Shown one piece after another: positions 12,689-25,193 of a stretch of DNA of 64,000 bases. Position 1 is the stretch's first letter; every line of letters begins with the position of its first letter. The notes under the pieces were generated by a model that saw only the letters and a program-made list of their open reading frames with translations, did not search any database and was not told the origin of the DNA. A program made the position numbers and the translations under genes. Origin of the DNA: Loxodes magnus (Eukaryota; Ciliophora; Karyorelictea; Loxodida; Loxodidae); assembly GCA_946699065.1 (NCBI GenBank), contig CAMPDV010001567.1:43168-107167 (forward strand). The letters are read 5' to 3'.

Positions 12689-13219
12689 TCAGCTGTTGGA
12701 ATTTCTTAATGCAAAAATTATAAAGTTAAGAAATAAAAGAGCTATGAAAATGTACAAATTTAATTGAGAAAAACTTAAGAAATAAAAAAATATGCAATTA
12801 ATTTTGTTAGAATAAACAAAGGCTAAAAATAAAATAAAATTTAGGCTTGAAAAAACTCTAAAGGCTTAAATAAGCCAAAGCATGCACTCAAAATTATCAT
12901 AGCATCTTTATAAATCGCAATTAGAGATCTAATTCTTGTTCTTTTAATTTTTGTTCGAATTTCTACAGTGATATATCGAATTTAAGTTCTACTCATTAGA
13001 AACAAGTATTGCTTGAATTTATGGTTATTAAACTTTTTTTCTAGTTTTCTTTTCATAGTTATGTTTATATTCAGCATACATTATATTTCTTTTAGCGCTG
13101 ATATCTAGCAGAAAAATTACACAAAATAACTTTATCAATAGATTTAGGCCTTCTTTTAATTTTATAGCATCTCAGTTTTTTTCTTAAATTTGACTTTTTA
13201 TTATTGTTGTTTCTCTCAT
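12689..13219 (-). CDS. gene E, copy 1: small membrane protein of unknown function
   Basis: This is a 176-codon frame ending at TGA (12689-12691). It starts MRETTIIKSQ, has an early hydrophobic segment (LLIKLFCVIFLL), a charged middle with a CxxCxxxxxxC-like group, and two or three C-terminal membrane helices. The helix region is open even under the standard code, as expected for a membrane segment without Gln. The one internal TGA (in EKNWD) is Trp. Two other copies, at 23713 and 44325, have the same length. It follows gene M in the same direction with 80 bases between them. I do not recognise the family. Confidence 0.6.
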
Positions 13220-13299
13220 TTTATCTTTTGTTTTATTCTATTTATCTTTCCTAAAATTGTTTTAGGCAATAATTTTTAAGCTTTTGAAGGTAATTTTGC

Positions 13300-14088
13300 T
13301 CAAAATTGGAATGTAAAATTGCAGGTTTAACTTAAATATAATTTACTTAGTTATAAATTTTCTAGGTGTAATTTATTTTGGTTGATTTAACGAAGTTCTT
13401 ATTTTATTAGATTATAGATTTTCATTAGCTTTTAATCATATTATCCCTGTTATCCTTTTCTTGAATAATGTTTAACTAGCTTTAATTTTATTGTTTAACA
13501 GCAACACCTAGTATGATTAAAAATGAGATCCTTAATTATATAGTAAAATAGCTTATAATAGAATAAATTGTTAGTCTTAGTTAAAGAAATGTAAAGTGAG
13601 CTAAAGCTAAAGGCTTAATATTAAGAGAGATAGTAAATTTAGTATAAATAAGTAATTTTTAAAGATTTAATCCATAGCTATTATATAAGGTAGCCTGTTT
13701 TTAGTTGTTAGAAACTTAATTTTAGTTTGAAATAGATTTATTAAAATAATTAGAAACTTTAGTTTAGTTAATTTATAATGGTAGAAATCAGATTATGCTA
13801 ATACAATTAAAGATAAGTGCTTAAAATTAGATATTATTTTAGCTTATGATTGCCTTTTAATTAAGCATAATATATATAATTAACTAATTCGAAATCTTTT
13901 TTACGCTAAATCTGAGTTATTAATTCATTTTTACTTCAGTTTTTCTTATTGATTACGTATTCAGTAATCAAATTAGTAACTGCCTCATATATGTGTATTA
14001 GTTCAAAGTTTGGTAGATCTATTAGTTCTAACCTGTTATTGAGGTAAATGTTATACAATTAAAATTTACATCTTTCTCTTTCTTCCAT
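13300..14088 (-). CDS. gene M, copy 1: two-exon form lacking the 80-codon exon
   Basis: Exon 1 (13957-14088, 44 codons, starting MEERERCK) is followed by a 45-nt GT..AG intron (13912-13956) and the last exon (13300-13911) ending at TGA, 247 aa in total. Compared with the copy at 43215 the middle exon of exactly 240 nt is absent, and the two 23-nt introns are fused into one. The reading frame and the length of the last exon (612 nt) are unchanged, so the gene still reads as an intact protein. The sequence is helical and rich in Gln, Leu and Lys; I recognise no domain. It is transcribed away from the WD40/LINE side. Confidence 0.6.
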
Positions 14089-15292
14089 ATATTATTCTCA
14101 TGTACTTATGATGGGAGTTTCGTCTTATACTCCAGTATTGCAGAATTTACAAATTATGATGTGCTATAAAGCAAAACATGAAGTATTGCTGATTAGGAAC
14201 CGAAAGATATAGAATAATAGTAGATTAATAAAATGTATTAAGAGTAAATAATAATCTGTTAGATTAGTTTTAAATAGCTTATATTAGCTAATCTAATACT
14301 TATATTATCTCATACTACAAAGAAACATATTATGTTAAGTTTACTCTTTCTATTAATTCAGAAAATAGTAATAGAAGATAGTAAAAATATGCTTTCTTTC
14401 TTAAAAAAGCTTATAATTTTATTTATATAAAACAACTAATTTTAATAAAGAGAGTATTAATAGTGGTAGCAATATAATTTCTATTTGTATAGAATAATAG
14501 AAAAGAAGTAAGTTTAATATAAAGTAAAATAATTTAGGTATTATTAATTAGAAATGATAATTACAAAAATAACATAAATAATAAATATAATATTAGTTTA
14601 CTATAAAAAGAGAAACTTATCTAAATTTATTTATTACATTTATATATTTTGCTTAGAATCAACATTAAATTATATTAGTTTATTATTTTAAGAGATACCT
14701 TTATAAATAAAAAGTTACAATGAAATAGTAGTAAGAAAGTGGATAAATAAAAGAGTTTATCTTATAAATTCTAAAAATGCTTTTTTTTAAAATAATTTGA
14801 TGTTTTATAATATTTATTCAAACTAATTAATAAGAAACTTACTTTATTTCATATTTTTAATTAGTAAAAAGCTTAAATAAATAATTTTTTGATTAAATGT
14901 AAGAGAAAAACAATAATAAATAGCAATAGTTTTTTAAAAGAATTGTAATATTTTATTTATCATTTAAATTAGTCTACAACGAAAAAAGTTTTTATTATTA
15001 AGAGTCTTTGATTTAAAACACAAATAAGTAGTAACTAGTAAATGCATATTAAAGTTATTATAATAGGGATATAAATTCTTCGTTATAAGCTTTTGATATA
15101 ATAATCTATCCTTTTATTTAAAAGTAAAAAGAAATAAAATAATTAAAATTTTAAAAGTTTGTACACTATTAGTTTAATATCTTGTATTGTTTTAAGACAA
15201 AAATAAAAAAATCAATGTTTAAGAAGATATTTATAAGTATGCTTAATAAATAATTTATTAGTTTAATTGTATTGAAATTAAGTAAGTAAAAT

Positions 15293-18200
15293 AAAAAAAA
15301 AAAAAAAAATGGACGAAATATAGAATTCACTAGTTTTTAATAGTGACTCTTCTTTAATTAATTTCAAAGAAGCTGCAAATTCATAGGAAAAGCATAGGCA
15401 GGTGCATTAAAATCTCCAAACGAAAGATTTGGAGTAACTACAAATTAAATAAGTAAACCTAATAATGAATTTATTAAGACAACTACTTAAAAATTGTAGT
15501 CAAAAACTGGAAAACAAATTCATACACGTCCCATTAAAACTACTTAGGAACTCTCTTCAACGTGGATATTAATTGTAGCGTATTATGAAAGCGAAATCAA
15601 CCTATAAATAGATGAACAGATTAACCGCCTAAAATAATACCGCGAAAGATACGAAACGATTAACTAAGAAATCTTTCCAAAAATAAGATATTATCTTAGA
15701 TAGTTAGAATTCAAAAGATATACCTTCAAATCCTAATTAAAATTCAAATAAAGATATCCTTTTATGGTAGTCAAAAATAACATAAACTTAAGATTCATTT
15801 TTGAATAATACTAATTAACAATTCTATTAAATTTCAAATAACGAAATTAATCAGAAATAAAATAATACTACTAATCCTGATAATTCAAATAATCAATATT
15901 TACCTGATCTTCAGAGCAAACAACCTTAAAATTAAACTGCTGATTTAAGAAATGTAATATAAAATCAAATAATTAATTAGTCTAATGAGGATTTATTTAC
16001 CTTAGAAATAAAAGAACTTAAACATAATATATAAAGACTTATAGATAAGAACCAATAATTAAATGAAATGCTAATTAATATAAAAGCAAAATATGAACGA
16101 GATATTGAAACATTGATAAGTAACTAAGAAACATCCAAAATATATTATAAAACTTATATAAATAAAATTTATTAGAAATATAAACTATTATAGAACTATT
16201 TTTAGTCAATCAAATCTGATATATAGCAATATCACAAAAAAATGCTATCAAAATAACTAGTTCATAAAATTACTTAAACAAACTTCTCCACTTATTACAG
16301 TAACTAAATAGTTTAAACAGATGAAATAATTAGTATAGTTCAAGAAATTTAGATATAATAGAAAAACTATGAGAATTAAGTCAATTCAATAGATGAAATA
16401 TTATCTAATTAAGAGATTCAAATTGAAGCCAATGCTAATTAAAGCTTTACTTAAGCTTAAATGATAGGAGCAAATAATTCACTATGTCAAAACTTTAATA
16501 AAATTATAAATTTTACTTAAATTGAAATAGATAACTTTCTAAATAAAACTTAGCAAGGATATCAATAGACTATATTAGAATAGAACTAATATTTACTTCA
16601 ACAAATTACCTAATAAAAAATAATAATCGAAATTTAACTCCAAGAGTTATATTCTTAATATTAAAAATTATAAAACTAAAATAAGTAATTTATAGATTAA
16701 GAATAGAAAGCTTAAATGGAAATTTTAACTTTCAAAATCGAATTAGATAAGTAAATATAATAAAACTATGAAATAAATATAGCTTTTCAAAATTAAATTC
16801 TATTAAAAAATAAGGAAATTCAAATGTATAAAGAATTATTTTAGAATTAAATCTAACATACAAAAGAATTCAGTAATTAATAGTAATTTTAGAAGAAGTA
16901 ATTTGTAGATGCATAAACTTAGACATTATATGGAAATATTTAAACAAAGGATAGTATTATCTAAACAGATAATATAAATAAATAATAAACAGCTATTTTG
17001 TGTCAAAAATTTACTCAAACAAATATAATCAAGCAAGACAAGTTAATGTAAACTTAAAATAATTAATAGGAAGCATAAACTAATACTATTATAACATAAC
17101 ATAATAACTAATACTGTCAAATAAAATTGCCAGATGAAGATTTTGTTTTACTATAGCATTAATATCACTAACTCAACTTAAAATTCATTTAAAGTACCCA
17201 AAATATGTAGACACTTGAGATAAAAATAGAAGAGTTTTAAAAACTTAATTAAAATTTGAAAGCAGATATATTTAATTATTCTACTAAAAGATGAAAAAAA
17301 GATTAATAAAACTAAACAGATTCGATAGATGCTATTTATCAGAATTAAACCTTATCTTCCAATATTAATCTTAATATTCTTAAAAGGAAACATGAAGAAG
17401 AAGATAAAACAATTCCGCCAGCAAAACGTATGAGTAAACATAATAATAAAAAAGAGTGTGATTAAATAATATGTTATTTCAATCTGACTAGTCTGTAACT
17501 TTAAAAGTTTATTAAATCCGAAACTTGAAGACGTCCATAGTACGAAATGTACAATATATAAGGTAGATATGCCACAGTTACTTAAGATTTAGAATAAGGT
17601 ACATGTGATAGTGTGAAAAGTAAAATTGATATAGATAGAAAGCTACTTAAAAAATATACGACGTAAGTAATATATATTTTGATACAATATTTTCATTAAC
17701 ATCCTGAGTATGGAAAAAGATTAGTACATATTTAGATTAACCAATAAGGATAGAAAAGCATTTGCATTTACGAAAGTGGTCTATCTGCAGGCTCGGAAAA
17801 AATTAGAAAGGACTAATAAATTTAAAAAATAAAGATGGGACATATAAATATTAATGGAATAGCGAGCAAGTGCTTGAATATTGAAGAATTTATCAGAGAT
17901 AACAGTATAGATATTTTATCAATAAACGAAACCTGATAAAAAGATGACTTTCCTCCAATATTGATAAATGGATTTAAAACATATTTTAAGAACTCAGGAA
18001 AAGGAGGAGGTGTATGCTTAATTGTAGGAGAAGAATTTAATAGTACAGAAATACATATATAAGTTGAAAAAGAAATAAATAGATTTATAACAATTAAACT
18101 GGATAATATTTTAATCACGTCTTGTTACATGCCTGATAATGGAAAAAGTTAAGATGTTAAAGATTTAGCTTATGAACAACTAAATACATTGCTGAATTTA

Positions 18201-21200
18201 TATAATGATAATCCACATATACTAATGGGAGATTTCAATGCTCTTTTATAAGGCTTCGGTGATAATCCTGAAAATGCTTATGATAATAACATTAGACTAT
18301 AAGAATTCTTACTATAAAACGATCTTGAGATAGTGAATGATAGCAACATTAATACATGTATTCATAAAGGAACAGGAAAAACGTATTGTAATGATTATAT
18401 CATTATAAACAACCATTTGAACGTTAATTAGTTTGCAAATTTCACTGCTCATAATAATAGTTTATTTTCTGATCATATTCCAATCACTGTCGACTTTATC
18501 AATAATTCTATAGTATATTGGGAAAAGATAGCTCAGAGAAAATATAAAATAAATAGGTTATAAGATGCAATAGATAGGTAAAAATATTAAGAATCTTTCC
18601 TACAAACTTATCTAGAATTCTTTTAAATAGATTAAGATAATCTTGAAGATTAATATGAATGTATCAAAAGTAATATTTAAGACAATGCTGATTAAACATT
18701 AGGTTCGTTTATTCCAGATTCAAATTATAACAAACTTCCTCGAGCTCTCACAAAGAAATATATAGAGGCAAAAAGAGCTAACTCAGAATATAAGGAAGCT
18801 CACGTAAAATTTGGAAGAATAAACTAGCAAGTAACTAATCTTCATGAGGAAGCAAAACGACTTTGGAAAGACTTCAAGTATAATCTATGAAAATTTAAAA
18901 AAAACAAAGCAAAAAAGAAATTTCTACTTCTTAATGGAGATTCTAAGGAAATTTTTTCGCAAGCTAAGAAAATTCTAAATCCTTTGAAGAGAAATACTAT
19001 GAACTTTAATTAAGAAATCAAAAATAAATTCATTGAATCATGGGAAAATTGTGTTTTTAACAAGCATTCTAATCTAACTCAAGAATAGATAAATCTTAGT
19101 AATTAAAAAATAGATAAAATATACGATAATATTTAAGAAATTAAAGATTATCCACTCTCGTATTTGTAAGGATTTGATCTTTTTACCATAAAAGAAATAT
19201 AAGAAATTATAAAAGAAATTCCGAATGGAAAAGCAGCTGGTCCAGATGGAATAAAAGGCGAACTTCTGAAATATGGTGGATAATATTTATTAATAATTCT
19301 TCATTCTTTTCTGAATAATATGCTAAGACTTGGAAGAATCCCTTAGGAATTAAATATATCGGTGATAATTCCAATATTTAAAAAAGGAAATAAAGATGAT
19401 TGGAAAAACTGACGACCTATTTCTCTTATTAATACTATTCTAAAACTATATGATAAAGCTTTAACAAAAAGACTATACAATCTTATTTATTAGAGAAATT
19501 TGATTCACCCTTCATAAATGGGATTTATGAAAAACAGATAAACAACTTAATAAATTTGAATAATATAACAAATAATTGATAACTATCGGAAATGTGCTAA
19601 AGGTAAGACTAAATTGATAGCAACACTGATAGACGTTGAAAAAATGTTTGACTCAATAGAAAGAAGACTCTTGTTTGATTAACTTAAGAGAGTTAAACTA
19701 CCACTTGGAATAATAATAGCCTTAGAATCGTTTTATAAAAACCTAAATTCTTCATTTATCATAGATGGTAAGAGTACCAGAACTTTATAATTCAACAATG
19801 GAGTTATGTAAGGAAGTTCTCATGGACCAGTTTTAGCATTATTGTATTATGACATAGTAATTAGATATCTGGAAAGTAAAAGTAACTAATTGGGATTTAA
19901 ATGCCAGGATTCAAGTATTAGCTTCGCTTGTAGAGGATGGGCAGATGATCTTATTCTTCTTTCCAAATCTGCAAAGTAGATGTAGAATTTAATAAATGAA
20001 GCAAATAAAGTTTTTGCATGAACACATTTAAAGATTAATATTACCAAATCTGAATGCATCTAATTTCTAAAGAAGAATCAGAAATAATAAATTTTAAATT
20101 TATGATTAGGAAATTAACCAATTGCTTAAAAAGAACAAGTAACATATTTAGGAGTTATTCTACATTAGAAGAAGAACTTAAATCCCCATTGCAAAGAAGC
20201 TGCATTTAAATATATAGCTGCAATGAAGAAAGCTGTTTTTTAACTGATGAGATATAAGAATGTAACTCCTTGACATTTTAAAACTTTATGTAGACTTTTT
20301 ACATTACCTAAAGCAGAATATGGAGGAGACTTAGTACCATGAAGTATTCAAAAAGGAGTAACTGGAGTTCTGAACAGAATAGAATCAAGCATGAGATTAA
20401 TTTCAAGAAAAGCTTTTTAAGTAGCAACTTCAACATTTAATGAATCATGTTATATAGACCTGAATTGATTACCCTTTAAGCACATTATGGCTATAAAATT
20501 CTTCAGATTCTACCATAAAATTAAATAAGAAAGTACTGATTTTCCAAGATCAACAATAGGCTCTCTTTTCATTAATATATGGAAAAAAGGATTTCAATAC
20601 TACGATTAAGTGTAGCAATTATTAGACCTTTATAATATCGATCTGCAGAATTAATAGAATAATACCAATCTTAAAACTTTTACTAAACATGTAAGAGAAA
20701 AAATACAACAATATTTCTACAAAGTAGCTACTAAAAAATTTATGAGGATGAAAACAGCTAGAGTATATACTGAATAATTTGGTAATCTTTAACAATTTCC
20801 ACAAATTACTTATACTAAATTAAACAAATAGTATAAACGAGAAATTATCAGTATATATAAACTTAGAACCTAAACTTATAATTTCCGTAAGGATCTTTAA
20901 GATCGTCATTACCCCATTGATAATCCCTATTGTATGTGTGGAGAGTATGAAACTTTCGAGCATATCTTTAAATGTGTGTACTATTCTAATATAATGAATT
21001 GATTATCGGAAAATATCGGAAATTATGACTTAAGGCGCCTTATACTATACGATCAAGAATATCTAAACTCATTTTCAAGGTCTAAATTGGAGTATTTAGA
21101 CTTATAGATCAAAATATTTCATAAGAAGCTAATGACAAGGAGACTTGAGATTCTAGAAATGGAGAAAGCAAAAAAGGGAGAAGCTAAAGATGAATAGAAA

Positions 21201-21345
21201 GAAGAACTAATTAAAGAAAAATGATGAAATGTAAACAAGATTAAAAAACTATTTAAAAACATTTACTAACGTCTATAATTGAAAGAAGCAATTCTTGCAA
21301 TTAAAGACGTCAAAAAACTCTTTTAGTTTAAATTTAATTTAATTT
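15293..21345 (+). mobile_element. non-LTR retrotransposon (LINE), complete copy 1
   Basis: The element begins with a run of A's just before ATG 15309 and ends after TGA 21222 with a short 3' region and a (TTTAA)n-like tail at about 21330-21345. It contains one long reading frame (separate entry). The flanks are two copies of the same repeat in opposite orientation (R1 on the left, R2 on the right), so no target-site duplication is found. Copy 2 at 49720-55715 is almost the same sequence and shows the element ends by its own duplication. Element length is about 6.0 kb. Confidence 0.85.
15309..21224 (+). CDS. LINE polyprotein: N-terminal coiled coil, AP endonuclease, reverse transcriptase, C-terminal CCHC
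   Basis: This is a single frame of 1971 codons with no frameshift. Residues 1 to about 740 are Gln/Asn/Lys-rich and helical, an ORF1-like part. From about residue 843 comes an AP-type endonuclease with INING, NETW (the W is TGA), MGDFN and SDHIP. The reverse transcriptase follows: NGKAAGPDGIKGELLKYGG, IPIFKKGNKDDWKNWRPISL (W as TGA), GFMKNRQT, LIDVEKMFDS, GSSHGP, then WADD at about residue 1544 in place of the usual Y/FADD. A C-terminal C-x-C-x7-H-x4-C motif (CMCGEYETFEHIFKC) lies near residue 1876. The frame ends in tandem TGA TGA. ORF1-like and endonuclease/RT parts, usually separate, are joined in frame here, with TGA codons at 17292 and 17526 in the linker. A separate start at ATG 17835 is possible. 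Confidence 0.88.
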
Positions 21346-22603
21346 AATTTAATTTTTATAACTTACTTCAATAAATATTTAATTAAAATAACTCAATAAA
21401 TTTTACTTACTTAATTTCATTACAATTAAATTATTTAATTATTTATTAAGCATATTTATAAATATCTTATTAAACATTGGTTTTTCTATTTTTGTCTTAA
21501 AACAAGATAAGATATTAAACTAATAGTGTACAAACTTTTACAATTTTAATTATTCTTATCCTTTTATTTTTAAATAAAAGGATAAATTATTATTTCAAAA
21601 GTTTTATAATGAAGAATTATATCCTTATTATAATAACTTTAATATACATTTATTAGTTAATACTTGTTTGTGCTTTAAATCAAAGACTCTTAATAAGAAA
21701 AAATTGTTTCTTTATAGACCCTTTTTAATGATAAATAAAATATTACCATTCTTTTAAATCTACTGTTATTAATTATTGCTTTTCACTTACATTTAATCAA
21801 AAAAATTATTTATTTAAGCTTTTTACTAATAAAATAAAATAAAATAAGTTTCTTATTAATTAGTTTGAATAAATATTAAAAAACATCAAATTATTAAAAA
21901 AAAGTATTTTTAGAATTTATAAGATAAACTCTTTTAATTGCACACTTTCTTACTACTATTTCATTAAAACTTTTTATTTATAAAGGTCTCTCTTAAAATA
22001 ATAAACTAATATAATTTATTACTTATAATGTTGATTCTAAGCAAAATATCTAAATGTAATAAATAAATTTAGATAACTTTATCTTTTTATAGCAAACTAA
22101 TATTATATTTATTATTTATGTTATTTTTGTAATTATCATTTTAAATTAATAATACCTAAATTATTCTACTTTATATTACACTTACTTCTTTTCTATTATT
22201 CTATACAAATATATATTATATTGCTACCACTATTTATACTCTCTTTATTAAAATTACTTGTTTGATATAAATAAAATAATAAGCTTTTTTAAGAAAGAAA
22301 GCATATTTTTACTATCTTCTATTATTATTTTCTGAATTAATAGAAAGAGTAAACTTAACATAATATGTTTCTTTGTAGTATGAGATAATATAAGTATTAG
22401 ATTAGCTAATATAAGCTATTTAAAACTAATCTAACAGATTATTATTTACTCTTAATACATTTTATTAATCTACTATTATTCTATATCTTTCGGTGCCTAA
22501 TCAGCAATACTTCATGTTTTGCTTTATAGCACATCATCATTTGTAAATTCTGCAATACTGGAGTATAAGACGAAACTCCATCATAAGTACATAAGAATAA
22601 TAT

Positions 22604-23632
22604 ATGGAAGAAAGAGAAAGATGTAAATTATAATTGTATAACATTTACCTCAATAACAGGTTAGAACTAATAGATCTACCAAACTTTGAACTAATACACA
22701 TATATGAGGCAGTTACTAATTTGATTACTGAATACGTAATAAATAAGAAAAACTGAAGTAATAAATAGATTTTATAGTAAAAGATTACATTAAAGAAATA
22801 TTAGAAAAAGGAAGAAAAGATACATTGAAAGAATTTTATCATAATAAAAAGTAATTGGCAAATATTTTTTTGGGATTTAATGAACATACATTATTATATA
22901 ATGAATTAACTAAACAAAAAAAATAGAAACTAAGCAAGAGGAATTTTAGAGAAAAGTTGAATTTAATCTAAGATAAGTGTAAAAAAGATTAACAAACAGT
23001 AAAAATGAATTAATAACTCAGATTTAGCGTAAAAAAAATTCGAGATAGTTAATTATATATATTATGCTTAATTAAAAGGCAATCATAAGCTAAAATAATA
23101 TGTTATTTTAAGCACTTATCTTTAATTGTATTAGCATAATCTGATTTCTACCATTATAAATTAACTAAACTAAAGTTTCTAATTATTTTAATAAATCTAT
23201 TTCAAACTAAAATTAAGTTTCTAACAACTAAAAACAGGCTACCTTATATAATAGCTATGGATTAAATCTTTAAAAATTACTTATTTATACTAAATTTACT
23301 ATCTCTCTTAATATTAAGCCTTTAGCTTTAGCTCACTTTACATTTCTTTAACTAAGACTAACAATTTATTCTATTATAAGCTATTTTACTATATAATTAA
23401 GGATCTCATTTTTAATCATACTAGGTGTTGCTGTTAAACAATAAAATTAAAGCTAGTTAAACATTATTCAAGAAAAGGATAACAGGGATAATATGATTAA
23501 AAGCTAATGAAAATCTATAATCTAATAAAATAAGAACTTCGTTAAATCAACCAAAATAAATTACACCTAGAAAATTTATAACTAAGTAAATTATATTTAA
23601 GTTAAACCTGCAATTTTACATTCCAATTTTGA
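22604..23632 (+). pseudogene. gene M, copy 2, frameshifted
   Basis: Exon 1 (22604-22735), a 23-nt intron (22736-22758), an 80-codon exon 2 (22759-22998) and a 23-nt intron (22999-23021) match the intact copy at 43215. The last exon is 611 nt here against 612 nt in both other copies. The difference lies in an A-run near 23030, where the local sequence also differs (TTCGAGATAG instead of TTTTCGAATTAG). The frame is lost after the start of exon 3, so only a C-terminally altered protein could be made. Confidence 0.6.
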
Positions 23633-23712
23633 GCAAAATTACCTTCAAAAGCTTAAAAATTATTGCCTAAAACAATTTTAGGAAAGATAAATAGAATAAA
23701 ACAAAAGATAAA

Positions 23713-24243
23713 ATGAGAGAAACAACAATAATAAAAAGTCAAATTTAAGAAAAAAACTGAGATGCTATAAAATTAAAAGAAGGCCTAAATCTATTGATAA
23801 AGTTATTTTGTGTAATTTTTCTGCTAAATATCAGCGCTAAAAGAAATATAATGTATGCTGAATATAAACATAACTATGAAAAGAAAACTAGAAAAAAAGT
23901 TTAATAACCATAAATTCAAGCAATACTTGTTTCTAATGAGTAGAAATTACATTTGATATATCACTGTAGAAATTCGAACAAAAATTAAAAGAACAATAAT
24001 TAGATCTCTAATTGCGATTTATAAAGATGCTATGATAATTTTGAGTGCGTGCTTTGGCTTATTTTAGCCTTTAGAGTTTTTTCAAGCCTAAATTTTATTT
24101 TATTTTTAGCCTTTGTTTATTCTAACAAAATTAATTGCATATTTTTTTATTTCTTAAGTGTTTCTCAATTAAATTTGTACATTTTCATAGCTCTTCTATT
24201 TCTTAACTTTATAATTTTTGCATTAAAAAATTCCAAAAGCTGA
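23713..24243 (+). CDS. gene E, copy 2: small membrane protein of unknown function
   Basis: It has the same 176-codon length as the copies at 12689 and 44325, starting MRETTIIKSQ and ending at TGA 24241-24243. The C-terminal 65 codons hold at least two membrane helices (LNFILFLAFVY and LYIFIALLFLNFIIFAL). The internal TGA near 23758 is read as Trp. An imperfect hairpin follows the stop (TATCTAAGA/TCTTAGGATA, about 24253-24278). Differences from the other copies are few and mostly conservative. Confidence 0.62.
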
Positions 24244-24339
24244 GAAATATAATATCTAAGAATAAATCTTAGGATATTAATTTGAAGGCCAATGAAGAGT
24301 AATTTATATAAGCAGGCTATTATCTATTAGTACCTATAG

Positions 24340-25193
24340 GTATTAGCTTATTTTCTTAAATTTGCTTAATAATTAATATTCCTCTGATTGATTATAAATT
24401 TTAGTTTCTTGATTAAAAGTTTGTTCAATTGATGAACTAATTAGTGTTATTATCTTACTAATTAAGATTCTAATTAGCTTTATGCTTCTAATATTTTCTA
24501 AATTTACAAATACTTACTCTTTTATTATTTATGCATCTTGCAATATAGATTGTTTTTCATATGATTACACTTTTTATAGAGTTCCGTCTTTTATAAATTT
24601 TAGTTCTGATCTAATCTCCAATATTTGTATAGGAATGTTTAGCTGTATAGGTAAATATTGAGGGTAATTTTTTGAATAATTGGAGTCTTGGACTATCTAT
24701 GTTCTGTTTACTTAAAAAGGTTAAATTACTTGATTAATTTTGAATAATTTAAGACTTGACTGTAATGAAGGGTTACTATGAACTCTTTTCTTGGCTCTAT
24801 TTTAATAAATAGACACTTACATTTTATTAATTTTTAAATTAAATTAATTAAAAAAAAGAAAAGCTAATCCTTAATTTATTGAAGCAAGTAAATCATTATC
24901 AACTTAATAAAAGTTACTAAACAATTGTATTAGCTCTAGAGATTAAATGTCATTATAAATCAGTTATAGAATCAGTAAAACTTACCATTTTGCGATACTA
25001 TTTGTAAGCAAGTAGTGAACAGTTAACTTGCAAGAATGAGGAAGAGATTTAATTCTTAATAGAATAATATAAACATTAGAAGTAACAAAGGAAGACTATG
25101 ATGAGAACACTTTAATATCACTAATATGTATAATTATAACCTAATTTAAATAAAACTTAAAAGTGTAAATTTCAAGCTAATTAAAATTCTTAA
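24340..25193 (+). pseudogene. 5' fragment of gene D, cut at the R2/R3 junction
   Basis: This stretch is nearly identical to 44950-45811, where the frame continues into unique DNA as gene D. Here it is cut off at 25193 by the start of R3. It has hydrophobic segments and a charged part near 24990-25110. It has no independent end, so it is a fragment. Confidence 0.55.

Larger units (their letters stand above)
12604..15292. repeat. repeat arm R1 (genes M and E, WD40 upstream region)
   Basis: This is a nearly identical inverted copy of 21345-24330 (R2) and 41960-44950 (R4). From its right end it holds the 1.2-kb region that elsewhere lies upstream of the WD40 gene, then gene M and gene E in minus orientation. 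It breaks off inside the sequence that follows gene E, where the kelch gene is joined on. Its right end stops at GTAAGTAAAAT, about 53 bases short of where a WD40 start codon would be, and directly abuts the A-run of LINE copy 1. Confidence 0.85.
21345..25193. repeat. repeat arm R2 (inverted relative to R1)
   Basis: The left end carries the WD40 upstream region (ATAACTTACTT..TTTTACTTACTTAA) read from the other strand. Gene M (22604), gene E (23713) and the start of the sequence that becomes gene D in copy R4 follow. At 25193 it stops abruptly at GGTAT and abuts R3. The same sequence continues as unique DNA only after 45811 in R4. With R1 it forms a long inverted repeat (arms about 2.7 kb) around LINE copy 1. 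Confidence 0.85.

Noticed and set aside
15290..15308. A-run before LINE copy 1 taken as a poly(A) tail of another element
   Set aside because: LINE copy 2 has a similar run at the same place (55704-55712), so it belongs to the 5' end of this element.
17822..18118. A 98-codon minus-strand frame inside LINE copy 1
   Set aside because: It is antisense to the endonuclease domain, which has all its motifs on the plus strand. The same shadow appears in LINE copy 2 at 52946.
22736..22769. An 11-nt intron (GTAATAAATAG) in gene M
   Set aside because: A 23-nt GTAA..GAAG intron starting at 22736 gives the same frame with a size matching the other introns in the window.
23470..23500. GGATAACAGGGATAAT, close to the I-SceI homing-endonuclease site
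   Set aside because: It differs from the 18-bp site by an inserted base and end mismatches, no homing endonuclease gene is present, and it is simply repeated with the arms R1, R2 and R4.
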